A stretch of 64,000 nt of DNA from Pseudomonas sp. GM50 (GCF_000282375.1 NZ_AKJK01000100.1:62001-126000), one strand, 5' to 3'. Counted from the stretch's first letter, positions 42,105 through 51,878 are shown. Numbers and translations: made by a program. The notes: a model not told the origin generated them from the sequence alone.

Positions 42105-43415
42105 TTACGCCCGCAACGTGCGCGTCATGCGCAACGCCAGCAAACTCCCACACACAATCACACCCGCCAGCAGATACAGCGCCGCATCGGTCGACCCGGT
42201 GCTGTCCTTGACCCAACCCACCAGATACGGGCTAAGGAAACCCGCCATCTGCCCCATGGAGTTGATCAACGCCAACCCGCCGGCAGCCGCACCCGCGCTA
42301 AGCATTGCAGTCGGCACTGGCCAGAACATTGGCAAACCGGTGAGGGCGCCCATAGTGGCGAGGGTCAGCCCAAGAATGGCGATGGCCGGGTTGGCGGCGA
42401 AGTTCACCGCGATCAGCAAGCCCGCCGCGCCCATCAGCATCGGCACCACCAAGTGCCAGCGGCGTTCTTTGCGCAGATCCGCCGAGCGACCGACCATCAA
42501 CATGAACACCGCCGCCAGCAGGTACGGGATCGCACTGAGCCAACCAATCACCAGGTTATCGCTGAAACCCAGGTTTTTGATGATCGACGGCAGCCAGAAG
42601 TTGATCGCGTAGACACCGCTCTGAATGCAGAAATAAATCAGGCCGAAAGCCCAGATCGCCGGGTTCTTGAACACCGCCAACAGCGAATCGGTGGCGGTTT
42701 TCGGTTTGCTGGCCAGGTCTTGCGCGTGATCGGCCTCAAGCACCGAACGCTCGTAAGGGGTCAGCCATTTGGCGTTGGCGTAACTGTCGCTGAGCAGGAA
42801 ATAGGCGAGGGCGCCGAGGATAACGGTCGGAATGCCTTGCAGCAGGAACATCCACTGCCAGCCGGCCAAACCGGCCTGGCCGGCGCCGAAGTGGTTGAGG
42901 ATCCAGCCGGAAAACGGACTGCCGAGCAGGCCGGAAACCGGGATCGCCGACATGAACAGCGCCATGATGCGGCCACGACGGAACGTCGGGAACCACTGCG
43001 AGAGATAAAGCACCACGCCCGGGAAGAACCCGGCTTCGGCCGCACCGGTAAACAGGCGCAGGGTGTAGAACTCGGTCGGTGTGGTGACGAACAGCAGGCA
43101 GGTCGAGAGCGTGCCCCAGGTGATCATCATCAACGCGATCCAGCGGCGCGGGCCGAATTTGGTCAGGGCCAGGTTGCTCGGTACACCGCAGAGTACGTAG
43201 CCGATGAAGAAAATCCCGGCACCGAGGCCGTACACGGTTTCGCTGAATTTCAGTGCGTCGAGCATCTGCAGTTTGGCGAATCCGACGTTAACCCGGTCGA
43301 GGTAATTGAACAGGTAGCAGATGAAAATGAAGGGGGTCAAACGCAGGGTAATGCGTTTGTAGACGGCATTTTTGTCGTCAGCGTTGGCCAGGGTAGCTGT
43401 GGCGCTCTGTGACAT
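42105..43415 (-). CDS. MFS transporter (anion:cation symporter type)
   Basis: 436-aa twelve-helix transporter. FNYLDRVNVGFAKLQM in TM1 region, GPRRWIALMM (MFS loop motif), a central cytoplasmic loop and the C-terminal half TGLPMFWPVPTAML fit the ACS family (sugar acids, tartrate, phthalate). Start at 43415 where the family N terminus begins; the open frame extends further without an RBS. Divergent from cdaR, so sugar-diacid or glycerate-related transport is likely. Confidence 0.85.
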   Translation of the reverse strand: MSQSATATLANADDKNAVYKRITLRLTPFIFICYLFNYLDRVNVGFAKLQMLDALKFSETVYGLGAGIFFIGYVLCGVPSNLALTKFGPRRWIALMMITWGTLSTCLLFVTTPTEFYTLRLFTGAAEAGFFPGVVLYLSQWFPTFRRGRIMALFMSAIPVSGLLGSPFSGWILNHFGAGQAGLAGWQWMFLLQGIPTVILGALAYFLLSDSYANAKWLTPYERSVLEADHAQDLASKPKTATDSLLAVFKNPAIWAFGLIYFCIQSGVYAINFWLPSIIKNLGFSDNLVIGWLSAIPYLLAAVFMLMVGRSADLRKERRWHLVVPMLMGAAGLLIAVNFAANPAIAILGLTLATMGALTGLPMFWPVPTAMLSAGAAAGGLALINSMGQMAGFLSPYLVGWVKDSTGSTDAALYLLAGVIVCGSLLALRMTRTLRA

Positions 43416-43584
43416 GGCGGGCTCTCTCTTTATTATGATTTTTTGCGGCGCAAGGGTAACGTTGGTCGCCCGGTGAGTCTCGGTCACCCCTTGGGTAATT
43501 GTCTTTGTGCTTGAGCACAGGGTTTGCAACCAAGGCCTGTGCGGGTGAACAACCCGTCCCATCACGTTTTCAAGGAATCGCGCT

Positions 43585-44712
43585 ATGTTCGAACTCGATC
43601 ACGACCTGGCCCAGGACATCGTCGACCGGGCGATGGCCATCCTGCCGTACAACGTAAACGTCATGGACAGTCAGGGACTGATTCTCGGTAGCGGCGAACC
43701 GGAGCGCATCAACACCCGCCACGAAGGCGCGCAACTGGTGCTGGCCAACGGGCGCGTGGTGGAGATCGACGCGCAAACGGCGGTTCACCTCAAAGGCGTA
43801 CAACCGGGGATCAACCTGCCGCTGTTGCTCGATCAGCGATTGATTGGGGTGCTGGGCATCACCGGCGAACCCGAGCAATTGCGTACTTACGCCGAACTGG
43901 TGCGCATGACCGCCGAGATGCTGGTGGGCCAGCGCAACCAGCAGGCCGAGCAGCAATGGCGGCGACAGCGTTGCGACGATCTGCTGGCGCTGCTGCTCAG
44001 CGAGGCGGGGGATTCGCCGCGGTTGCTGGACGAAGCGCAGCAGCTGGGACTCAAACCGCAGTTGACACGAGTGCCGTACCTGTTCGAATTGGGCCTGGAA
44101 CACGGCCCGGGGCAGACCGTCGAAGCGCTCAGCGCCTGGCTGATGTCACGTTATCCGGACAGTTGGTGCGTGAGCTCGGCCAAGTCTTCGTTGCTGTGGT
44201 GCCGACCGGCGACACCTGCGATCGAGAACGATCGGTTGCTGGAAAAGCTCGATGGTCTCGGCTGGAATATTTTGCGCATTGCCGTGGGCGGGCAGGCCGA
44301 TGGATTGTCGGGGCTGCGCCGTTGCTATCGTCGAGTCGGTGATTTACTGGCCTATGGACGCGATGTGTTGCCGCATTCGCGCCTGCTGACCCTGAACCGT
44401 TATCGGCTGCCGGTGATGCTCTGGCGGCACCGCAACGACGATGCGCTGGATGAACTGCTGCGGCCGCTGCGCAAAGTCATCGCCAAGGATGGCAACGGCC
44501 AACTGCTGGCGACCCTGCGCAGTTGGTGCGAACACGACGGCCAGAGCCAGGCCTGTGCCGATGCCTTGGGCATCCATCGCAACAGTCTGCGTTATCGCAT
44601 GGAACGAATCGCTGAACTCAGCGGTGTCGACCCGCTAAAGCTGGACGGCATGCTCGCGCTGTACCTCGGCGTCCAGCTCCTGCCCCAAACCGACGCGCCA
44701 GCAACCCTATAG
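43585..44712 (+). CDS. cdaR: CdaR-type sugar diacid regulator
   Basis: 375 aa: N-terminal sugar diacid recognition domain (residues 1-135: LAQDIVDRAMAILPYNVNVM, GVLGITGEPEQLRTYAELVR) and C-terminal PucR-like HTH (CADALGIHRNSLRYRMERI). Activates uptake and catabolism of glucarate, galactarate or glycerate. Divergent from the MFS gene and upstream of glycerate kinase. AAGGA before ATG. Confidence 0.88.
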   Translation: MFELDHDLAQDIVDRAMAILPYNVNVMDSQGLILGSGEPERINTRHEGAQLVLANGRVVEIDAQTAVHLKGVQPGINLPLLLDQRLIGVLGITGEPEQLRTYAELVRMTAEMLVGQRNQQAEQQWRRQRCDDLLALLLSEAGDSPRLLDEAQQLGLKPQLTRVPYLFELGLEHGPGQTVEALSAWLMSRYPDSWCVSSAKSSLLWCRPATPAIENDRLLEKLDGLGWNILRIAVGGQADGLSGLRRCYRRVGDLLAYGRDVLPHSRLLTLNRYRLPVMLWRHRNDDALDELLRPLRKVIAKDGNGQLLATLRSWCEHDGQSQACADALGIHRNSLRYRMERIAELSGVDPLKLDGMLALYLGVQLLPQTDAPATL

Positions 44713-44744
44713 CGAAAAGGCTTGGGGTAGTGGCGTCCTCAGGA

Positions 44745-44843
44745 TGCTATCGCGAGCAGGCTCGCTCCCACAGTGGTCCGTGGTGAAGCACGGATTTGTG
44801 AGCGACGCTGATCCCCTGTGGGAGCGAGCCTGCTCGCGATAGC
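44745..44843. repeat. REP/BIME, GCGAGCAGGCTCGCTCCCAC family
   Basis: GCTATCGCGAGCAGGCTCGC...CCCACAG and its inverted copy CTGTGGGAGCGAGCCTGCTC...GATAGC, between cdaR and garK. Confidence 0.9.
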
Positions 44844-44988
44844 GGATTGACAGCTCACATCAACGCCGGATCTGAAAATCTGGGTTTTGTGGAAATGAAC
44901 AATAATCCTCATACCTGCTTGTGCAGCGGACCGGCGTTTTTGTTCATGGCGGCTGGCAGCATGGACGCATTGGAACTGGAGAATTCGC

Positions 44989-46131
44989 ATGAAAATCGTC
45001 ATCGCCCCCGATTCGTTCAAGGACAGTCTGAGTGCCCAAGGTGTGGCCGAGGCCATTGCGCTCGGGCTGGCGGAAGTCTGGCCGGACGCGCAATTGCTCA
45101 AGTGCCCGATGGCGGACGGCGGGGAGGGTACGGTCGAATCGATTCTGGCCGCGTGCCAGGGCGAACTGCGCCGTACCCATGTTCGTGGGCCGCTGGGTGC
45201 CACGGTCGATGCCGCTTGGGGCTGGTTACCGCAGAGCCACACCGCGATCATCGAAATGGCCGAGGCCAGTGGCCTGCAACTGGTTGCGCCGAACCTGCGC
45301 GATGCCTGCACCAGCAGCACCTACGGCACCGGTGAATTGATCCGCGCCGCGCTGGATGCCGGAGCACAACGGGTGATCCTCGCGATTGGCGGCAGCGCCA
45401 CCAACGACGGTGGCGCTGGAGCGATGCAGGCTTTGGGGGTGAAACTGCTGGACGCTCAGGACCAAACCCTGGTGCCGGGTGGTCTGGCCTTGGCGCAACT
45501 GGCCCGCCTCGATCTGAGTGAAATCGATCCGCGTCTGGCCAAGGTGCGCTTCGACATCGCCGCCGACGTCAATAACCCGCTGTGCGGCCCTCATGGCGCC
45601 TCAGCAATTTTCGGCCCTCAGAAAGGTGCATCGCCCGAACAAGTCGAGCAACTGGACCAGGCCCTCGGGCACTTTGCCGAACTCTGCGCGCAAGCACTGG
45701 ACAAAGACGTGCGCGACGAACCGGGCAGCGGCGCGGCGGGTGGCCTGGGGTTTGCTGCCAAGGCGTTTCTCGGTGCGCAATTTCAGGCCGGGGTGGAAGT
45801 GGTTGCTGAACTCGTCGGTCTGGCTGAGGCGGTCAAAGGTGCCGACCTGGTGATCACTGGCGAAGGTCGTTTCGATGCCCAGACGTTACGCGGCAAAACC
45901 CCGTTTGGCGTGGCGCGCATTGCACGGCAACACGGCGTGCCGGTCATCGTCATTGCCGGCACCTTGGGCGAGGGGTATCAGGCGCTGTACGAGCATGGCA
46001 TCGATGCCGCCTTCGCGTTGGCAAGCGGGCCGACGACGCTGGAGCAGGCCTGCGCCGAGGCGCCGCGTTTGTTGCGCGAGCGCGCCTGTGATATTGCGCG
46101 GGTGTGGCGGGTGGCGGCCCGCAAGGACTGA
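44989..46131 (+). CDS. garK: glycerate kinase
   Basis: 380-aa class II glycerate kinase: MKIVIAPDSFKDSLSA, CPMADGGEGTVESILAA, GGSATNDGGAGAMQALGVKL, GAAGGLGFAAKAFL, DLVITGEGRFDAQTLRGKTP. Phosphorylates glycerate, the end product of the glucarate/galactarate route, which fits the cdaR gene 276 bp upstream. GGAGAATTCGC before ATG. Confidence 0.95.
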   Translation: MKIVIAPDSFKDSLSAQGVAEAIALGLAEVWPDAQLLKCPMADGGEGTVESILAACQGELRRTHVRGPLGATVDAAWGWLPQSHTAIIEMAEASGLQLVAPNLRDACTSSTYGTGELIRAALDAGAQRVILAIGGSATNDGGAGAMQALGVKLLDAQDQTLVPGGLALAQLARLDLSEIDPRLAKVRFDIAADVNNPLCGPHGASAIFGPQKGASPEQVEQLDQALGHFAELCAQALDKDVRDEPGSGAAGGLGFAAKAFLGAQFQAGVEVVAELVGLAEAVKGADLVITGEGRFDAQTLRGKTPFGVARIARQHGVPVIVIAGTLGEGYQALYEHGIDAAFALASGPTTLEQACAEAPRLLRERACDIARVWRVAARKD

Positions 46132-46156
46132 CCATAATCTGTGGCCAAAAGATTAC

Positions 46157-46305
46157 TGTGGCGAGGGGGCTTGCCCCCGTTGGGCTGCGAAGCAGTCCTA
46201 AAATCTGCAACCTCGTTCCGCCAGGCACACCGCAGGCACCGGATTTGCGACTGCTGCGCAGCCGAACGGGGTGATGCGGCATTCCGACAAGCCCCCTCGC
46301 CACAA
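46157..46305. repeat. REP/BIME, inverted copy of the 13221 composite
   Basis: Same ends and internal CGAAGCAGTC...CCAGGCACACCGCAGGCAC segments as 13221-13369 but in the other orientation. Confidence 0.85.
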
Positions 46306-46325
46306 ATGCAAGTCACAAAATTGCT

Positions 46326-46351
46326 TGAGTGTTTCACCGCTGAAACACTCA
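46326..46351. promoter_or_regulatory. perfect inverted repeat upstream of the chemoreceptor
   Basis: TGAGTGTTTCA-CCGC-TGAAACACTCA, 11-bp arms with a 4-nt loop and no T run; 180 bp before the MCP start. Either an operator or an RNA hairpin. The rest of 46132-46531 holds the REP and untranslated leader. Confidence 0.4.
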
Positions 46352-46531
46352 TGCCTCCCTCAAAAAATATTTCTCCAACCCCTGCAAAAAACCTCAACCC
46401 CGGCCGATATAGCTGACAGGCGCACACAAACCAATTACAACAGTGGCGCCAAGCTGAAAGGTGCGCGCCATCGCCCGCCCGACAGTGATCACGGCAAGGA
46501 TGCTCGCCGCCTCAATTACCGAGATCATCCT

Positions 46532-48157
46532 ATGTCCCTGCGTAATCTGAAAATCGCGCCTCGAGCTTTCCTGGGTTTCGCCTTCATTGCCTTGCTGGTG
46601 ATCGTGCTGGGTGTGTTTGCAGTGAACCGCATGTCGATCATCCGCCAGGCCTCTGTCGATATGGAAATGACGCAGTTACCCAGCATCGGGTTTCTGGGTA
46701 ACATGACGGAAAACGTCCTGCGGCTGCGGATTCTCTCGTTCCGCGTACTGGTCAACCGTGATCCGGCGGCCCTGCAGGAAGCCCAGACCCGCATCGGCGT
46801 GCTCGTCGACAAGGTGCGCAGCGCCCAAACCAGTTATGCCGCCTTGCCGGCCGGTCCTGAAGAAGCGGCGCTGTACAAAACCTTCGCGGCAACCCTCGAC
46901 AACTACATGCAAGCCCAGAGTCAGATGCTGGAGCTGTCGCGGCAGAACAAGCTCGATGAGATGCGTACCCTGATCAACACGCGGATCAAGGAGGGCACCG
47001 ATCAGATGGGCGAGCAACTGAACAAACTGGTAGCGCTCAACGCCGCCGATGCCAAAGCCGCGTCGGCCAAGGCGGGCGAGCACTACAGCGAAGCCTTTAT
47101 CGGCATCGTGACGGTGTCGGTGATCGCTTCGTTGCTGACCGTGCTGCTGGCCTGGCTGTTGACCCGCAGCATCCTCACACCGCTGAACCGTGCGGTGCTC
47201 GCGGCCGAAACCATTGCCGGCGGCAACCTGAGCAAGGTCATCGAAGTCGACGGCAACGACGAGCCGGCCCGTTTGCTTGGCGCCTTGTCCGCCATGCAGA
47301 TCAACCTGCGCAAAACCATCGAACAGATCGCCGGCTCCGCGACGCAACTGGGCGCCGCCGCTGAAGAACTCAGCACCGTGACCCAAGAAGCGTCCCGTGG
47401 CCTGCAACAGCAAAATAACGAAATCGAACAGGCCGCCACCGCCGTCAACGAAATGACCGCCGCCGTGGAAGAAGTGGCGCGCAATGCGGTATCGACCTCC
47501 GAAGCATCGAACCAGTCGACACAAGCCGCTCGTGAAGGTCGTGACCGGGTGGTGGAAACCGTCGACGCGATCCAGACCATGACCCATGACGTGCAGAACA
47601 CGGCGTTGATGATCGAGGGCCTGGCCGCTCAGGGCCGCGACATCGGCAAAGTGCTGGACGTGATCCGCGCCATTGCCGAGCAGACCAACCTGCTGGCCCT
47701 CAACGCCGCGATCGAAGCGGCCCGTGCCGGGGAGGCCGGACGTGGCTTTGCGGTAGTAGCAGACGAAGTTCGGGCGCTGGCTCATCGCACCGCGCAGTCG
47801 ACCCAGGAAATCGAGAAGATGGTCGCCGGCATCCAGAACGGTACAGGCGAAGCGGTCTCGTCGATGCAGCAAAGCAATCAGCGCACCCAAAGCACCCTGG
47901 AAATGGCCCGTGCGGCGGGTGTTGCCCTGGAGCAGATCACTTCATCGATTCACCTGATCAACGAGCGCAACCTGGTGATCGCCAGCGCCTCGGAAGAACA
48001 GGCTCAGGTGTCCCGTGAAGTCGACCGCAATCTGGTAAACATTCGCGACTTGGCCACCCAGTCCGCCGCCGGTGCCAACCAGACCAGCGCCGCCACCCAT
48101 GAATTGTCGCGATTGGCGGTTGATTTGAACGCGATGGTGGCGCGTTTCGTGATTTGA
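46532..48157 (+). CDS. methyl-accepting chemotaxis protein
   Basis: 541-aa transmembrane chemoreceptor. TM1 about residues 12-32, periplasmic four-helix-bundle domain (about 33-190), TM2 about 190-212, HAMP, then the signalling domain with the invariant hairpin tip (EQTNLLALNAAIEAARAGE, GRGFAVVADEVRALAHRT). Start at 46532 (MSLRNLKIAPR), since the longer open frame to 46271 runs through noncoding repeat DNA. No CheR pentapeptide at the C terminus (ends AMVARFVI). Ligand unknown; aruH lies 40 bp downstream on the same strand. Confidence 0.88.
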   Translation: MSLRNLKIAPRAFLGFAFIALLVIVLGVFAVNRMSIIRQASVDMEMTQLPSIGFLGNMTENVLRLRILSFRVLVNRDPAALQEAQTRIGVLVDKVRSAQTSYAALPAGPEEAALYKTFAATLDNYMQAQSQMLELSRQNKLDEMRTLINTRIKEGTDQMGEQLNKLVALNAADAKAASAKAGEHYSEAFIGIVTVSVIASLLTVLLAWLLTRSILTPLNRAVLAAETIAGGNLSKVIEVDGNDEPARLLGALSAMQINLRKTIEQIAGSATQLGAAAEELSTVTQEASRGLQQQNNEIEQAATAVNEMTAAVEEVARNAVSTSEASNQSTQAAREGRDRVVETVDAIQTMTHDVQNTALMIEGLAAQGRDIGKVLDVIRAIAEQTNLLALNAAIEAARAGEAGRGFAVVADEVRALAHRTAQSTQEIEKMVAGIQNGTGEAVSSMQQSNQRTQSTLEMARAAGVALEQITSSIHLINERNLVIASASEEQAQVSREVDRNLVNIRDLATQSAAGANQTSAATHELSRLAVDLNAMVARFVI

Positions 48158-48197
48158 GATAGGGTTGAAACTGGACCTCGCGCGTTAGGAGAAGTAC

Positions 48198-49385
48198 ATG
48201 CGCTATTCAGCCTTGACCCAACGAATCGATGGTGACGGAGCGGCAGCCTGGAAGATTCATGATCGAGCGCTGGAATTGCGCGAGCAGGGCGTCGACGTGC
48301 TGCTGCTGTCGGTCGGCGACCCGGATTTCGATACACCGCTGCCGATCGTTCATGCCGCGATCGACAGCCTGTTGGCTGGCGACACCCATTACTCGGATGT
48401 ACGCGGCACCCGCACACTGCGCAGCAGCATCGCCAGCCGTCATCAGCGGCGCAGCGGTCAGGAGGTGGATGCCGACCATGTGATCGTGCTGCCCGGTGCG
48501 CAGTGCGCGGTGTATTCGGTTGCCCAATGCCTGCTCGACCCAGGCGACGAAGTGATCGTTGCCGAACCGATGTACGTGACCTATGAAGGCGTGTTCGGCG
48601 CCTGCGGGGCCAGCGTGGTGCCGGTGGCGGTGCGTCCGGAGAACGGCTTTCGGGTTGAACCGGCGGATGTCGCGGCGCTGATCACCCCGAAAACCCGCGT
48701 CATCCTGCTCAACAGCCCGAACAACCCTTCCGGTGCCAGTCTGTCGTTGAAGAGTTGGCAGGCGTTGGCGGCGCTGTGTGTGCGGCACGACCTCTGGCTG
48801 ATCAGTGACGAGGTCTACAGCGACCTGTTGTATGAAGGCGAGCACATCAGCCCGGCCAGTCTGCCGGGTATGGCCGAGCGCACGGCTACCCTCAACAGTT
48901 TGTCCAAATCCCATGCCATGAGTGGCTGGCGGGTGGGCTGGATGATCGGCCCCAAACCATTGGCTGAACACTTGATGCATCTGTCGCTGTGCATGCTGTT
49001 CGGGATTCCGGATTTCGTCCAGAAAGCAGCGCAAGTGGCGCTAGATAAAGATTTGCCGGAAGTGGCGCTGATGCGTGAGGAATATCGCCAGCGTCGCGAT
49101 CTGGTGTGCGCGAGGCTGAGCGGTTGTCCGGGCATCCGGCCGATCAAACCCGATGGCGGGATGTTCGTGATGGTCGATGTGCGCCAGACCGGGCTCGGCG
49201 CGCAAGATTTTGCCGAGCGGCTGCTTGAAGTGTATGGCGTGTCGGTGCTGGCCGGCGAAGCCTTCGGGCCTAGCGCGGCGGGGCATATTCGCATTGGCCT
49301 GGTGGTGGATCAGGTGAGGCTGGCGGATGCGTGTCAGCGGATTGCGTCGTGTGCGGCGGAGTTGCTGCAGGTGCGGCGGGCCTGA
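48198..49385 (+). CDS. aruH: arginine:pyruvate transaminase
   Basis: 395-aa fold-type I PLP aminotransferase that closely resembles AruH of P. aeruginosa as I remember it (MRYSALTQRIDGDGAAAWKI, LLSVGDPDFDTPLPIVHAAI, SVLAGEAFGPSAAGHIRIGL). AruH starts the arginine transaminase route to 2-ketoarginine. PLP Lys in LNSLSKSHAMSGWRVGWM. TTAGGAGAA RBS. The aruI decarboxylase usually found beside it is absent here, so the pathway may be split or the substrate may differ. Confidence 0.8.
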   Translation: MRYSALTQRIDGDGAAAWKIHDRALELREQGVDVLLLSVGDPDFDTPLPIVHAAIDSLLAGDTHYSDVRGTRTLRSSIASRHQRRSGQEVDADHVIVLPGAQCAVYSVAQCLLDPGDEVIVAEPMYVTYEGVFGACGASVVPVAVRPENGFRVEPADVAALITPKTRVILLNSPNNPSGASLSLKSWQALAALCVRHDLWLISDEVYSDLLYEGEHISPASLPGMAERTATLNSLSKSHAMSGWRVGWMIGPKPLAEHLMHLSLCMLFGIPDFVQKAAQVALDKDLPEVALMREEYRQRRDLVCARLSGCPGIRPIKPDGGMFVMVDVRQTGLGAQDFAERLLEVYGVSVLAGEAFGPSAAGHIRIGLVVDQVRLADACQRIASCAAELLQVRRA

Positions 49386-49408
49386 TCGATTTGTGTTGAA
49401 TTTGATGG

Positions 49409-49490
49409 CCTCTTCGCGGGCAAGCCTCGCTCCTACAGGGGATTTGTGGTGTTCACAAAACCCTGTAGGAGCGAGGCTTGCCCGCGAAGA
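49409..49490. repeat. REP/BIME, TGTAGGAGCGAGGCTTGCCCGC family
   Basis: CTTCGCGGGCAAGCCTCGCT...CCTACAG then CTGTAGGAGCGAGGCTTGCC...CGAAG, 82 bp, between convergent aruH and kguD. Confidence 0.9.
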
Positions 49491-49514
49491 CTGACTCACA
49501 GACGCCAAATGTCC

Positions 49515-50501
49515 TCAGCCCTTCCACGCCCGCCCATTCACCAGATTAGCCGGTCGCTCCCCAGCCAACGCCGCCAACAGATTCTCCACCGCACATCGGG
49601 CCATCGCCTCCCGCGTCTCATGCGTCGCCGACCCAATATGAGGCGTCGCCACCACGTTGTTCAACTGCAACAACGGCGAGTCATTCCCCAGCGGCTCACG
49701 CTCGAACACATCCAGCCCCGCCGCGCGAATCCGCTTTTGCTGCAACGCTTCGATCAGCGCCGCTTCGTTCACCACCTTACCCCGGGAAATGTTGATGAAG
49801 ATCGTCTCGGGACGCATCAGGGCGAACTGTTCGGCGCCGATCAACCCTTCGGTTTCAGCGGTCAGCGGCAACGTCAGGCAAACGAAATCGGCCTGCTGCA
49901 GCAATTCGCCCAGGCTACGGTATTGCGCGTTGAATCGCTGCTCCACCGCCGGTTTCGGTGAATGGCTGTGATACAAAACCGGCATGCCAAAACCGAAATG
50001 CCCGCGTTGCGCCAATGCCTCACCGATCCGCCCCATGCCAATGATGCCCAGCGTCTTGCCGTGCACATCGCTGCCGAAATGCGCCGGGCCGATGTTGCGG
50101 TTCCACTGGCCGGTACGCACCATGTTCGCCAGTTCCACCACCCGCCGCGCGGTGGCCAGAATCAGCGCGAAACCGGTGTCGGCGGTGGTCTCGGTCAACA
50201 CGTCCGGTGTGTTGCTGAGCAGAATCCGCCGTTCGGTCAGGTAGTCGATGTCGTAGTTGTCGACGCCGACGGACACGCTGGCAATGGCTTCCAGGTTTGG
50301 TGCCAGATCCAGTAACCCGGCGTCCAGTTTCAGACTGGCGCCGAGCAACCCTTGGGCGCGGGGCAGGGCCCGGCGCAGTTGCGCCAGGCCCTCGGCGTCG
50401 AGGCTGTCGATCAGCGTCACCTCGGTGTGCTCATGCAAGCGAGCCATCAGCAGCGGCGAGAGTTTCTTGTACAGCACAACCTGCTTTTTCATCGTCGTCA
50501 T
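49515..50501 (-). CDS. kguD: 2-keto-6-phosphogluconate reductase
   Basis: 328-aa D-2-hydroxyacid dehydrogenase. NAD(P) motif LGIIGMGRIGEALAQRG, catalytic FINISRGKVVNEAALIEAL, AGLDVFEREPL and HIGSATHETR (His). Position after kguE, kguK and kguT identifies it as KguD, which reduces 2-keto-6-phosphogluconate to 6-phosphogluconate. Starts 12 bp after the kguT stop. Confidence 0.88.
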   Translation of the reverse strand: MTTMKKQVVLYKKLSPLLMARLHEHTEVTLIDSLDAEGLAQLRRALPRAQGLLGASLKLDAGLLDLAPNLEAIASVSVGVDNYDIDYLTERRILLSNTPDVLTETTADTGFALILATARRVVELANMVRTGQWNRNIGPAHFGSDVHGKTLGIIGMGRIGEALAQRGHFGFGMPVLYHSHSPKPAVEQRFNAQYRSLGELLQQADFVCLTLPLTAETEGLIGAEQFALMRPETIFINISRGKVVNEAALIEALQQKRIRAAGLDVFEREPLGNDSPLLQLNNVVATPHIGSATHETREAMARCAVENLLAALAGERPANLVNGRAWKG

Positions 50502-50513
50502 CTCTACATCAAA

Positions 50514-51800
50514 TCAAGAATGAGCCGCCACCGGCCGGTGCACAGCGACCCGGTCACTGGCGCCGGGCTTGAGGAAAATCGTCAGCACCACCGACAGCAA
50601 CAACGCGCCGCTCATCAGCAGATAAGAGGCACCGGGCGATCCGGTGGAGCTGTTCAGGTAACCGACCAGATAAGAGCCACCAAACGAACCGAGCGCGCCC
50701 ATGCTGTTAATCAGCGCCATGGCCCCGCCTGCAACGTTGGCCGGAAGAATCTCCGGGACGATGGCGAAAAACGGTCCATAAGGTGCGTACATGCAGGCGC
50801 CGGCAATCACCAACAGCGTGTAGGACCACCAGAAATGTTCCGCGCCCAAGGCATAGGAGCCATAGAACGCAATCGAGGCGATCAGCAGCGGCGGCCAGAC
50901 GAAGCGTTTGCGCTTTTGCAGTTTGTCCGAGCCCCAGGACACCAGCAGCATGCCGATCACCGCCGCCAGGTACGGCAACGCCGACAGCCAACCGGCTTCG
51001 ATCATGTCCATTTTCGCCCCAGCCTTGAGGATCGACGGCAGCCACAGCACGAAACCATAGACGCCGATGCTCCAGCAGAAAAACTGCAAGGCGAGGATGA
51101 TCACCTTCGGCGAGCGGAAGGCTTCGGCGTAGTTTTTCACCGCTTTGATGCCGACCTGTTCGGCGGCCAGGGCGCTTTCCAGGTCGTGCTTCTCCTGGTC
51201 GCTCAGCCACTTGGCCTGAGCCGGACGATCATCGGCCAGACGCCACCAGATAAATGCCCACAGCACCGCCGGCAAGCCTTCGATGATGAACATCCAGCGC
51301 CAGCTGAAATGCTGGATCAGGTAGCCCGACACTACCGACATCCAGAGCATGGTCACCGGGTTGCCGAGGATCAGGAAAGTGTTGGCGCGTGAGCGTTCGG
51401 CGCGGGTGAACCAATGGCACAGGTACACCAGCATCGCCGGCATCACCGCGGCTTCGACCACCCCGAGCATGAAGCGAATCACGATCAGCCAGTAGGCGTT
51501 GGAGACGATCCCGGTCAAGGTCGCCAGGCCACCCCAGAGGATCAGGCTGACGAAAATCAGTTTCTTCACGCTGTGCTTCTGGGCGTAGATCGCGCCCGGA
51601 ATCTGGAAGAAGAAATAACCGAGGAAGAACAGCGCACCGAGCAGGGACGACAGCCCGGGGGTAATCATCAGGTCCGCCGCCATGCCGGAGGCGGCGGCGA
51701 ACCCGTAGTTGGCGCGGTCCAGATACGCCAGGCTGTAGGTGATGAACACGATCGGCATGATGTACCACCAGCGGCGGGTGGCCAGTGTTGCGGTTTTCAT
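50514..51800 (-). CDS. kguT: 2-ketogluconate transporter (MFS)
   Basis: 428-aa MFS permease, twelve helices, N terminus MKTATLATRRWWYIMPIVFI then SLAYLDRANYGFAAA. Third gene of the kgu operon; matches the 2-ketogluconate transporter family. Start at 51800 with AGGAG 8 bp upstream. Separated from kguK by a REP (51879-51949). Confidence 0.88.
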   Translation of the reverse strand: MKTATLATRRWWYIMPIVFITYSLAYLDRANYGFAAASGMAADLMITPGLSSLLGALFFLGYFFFQIPGAIYAQKHSVKKLIFVSLILWGGLATLTGIVSNAYWLIVIRFMLGVVEAAVMPAMLVYLCHWFTRAERSRANTFLILGNPVTMLWMSVVSGYLIQHFSWRWMFIIEGLPAVLWAFIWWRLADDRPAQAKWLSDQEKHDLESALAAEQVGIKAVKNYAEAFRSPKVIILALQFFCWSIGVYGFVLWLPSILKAGAKMDMIEAGWLSALPYLAAVIGMLLVSWGSDKLQKRKRFVWPPLLIASIAFYGSYALGAEHFWWSYTLLVIAGACMYAPYGPFFAIVPEILPANVAGGAMALINSMGALGSFGGSYLVGYLNSSTGSPGASYLLMSGALLLSVVLTIFLKPGASDRVAVHRPVAAHS

Positions 51801-51878
51801 AGTGATGCTCCTGAGCTTGTTGTTTTTGTCGCAGCAGGTAACGGTTTTGAATCGGTTTTTTGCGGTGACTGTCAGGGC

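Noticed and set aside
42453..43412. 319-aa plus-strand open frame
   Set aside because: Antisense to the MFS gene; Gln/Arg/Glu-rich composition typical of shadows.
50352..51392. 346-aa plus-strand open frame
   Set aside because: Antisense to kguT; low-complexity basic composition.
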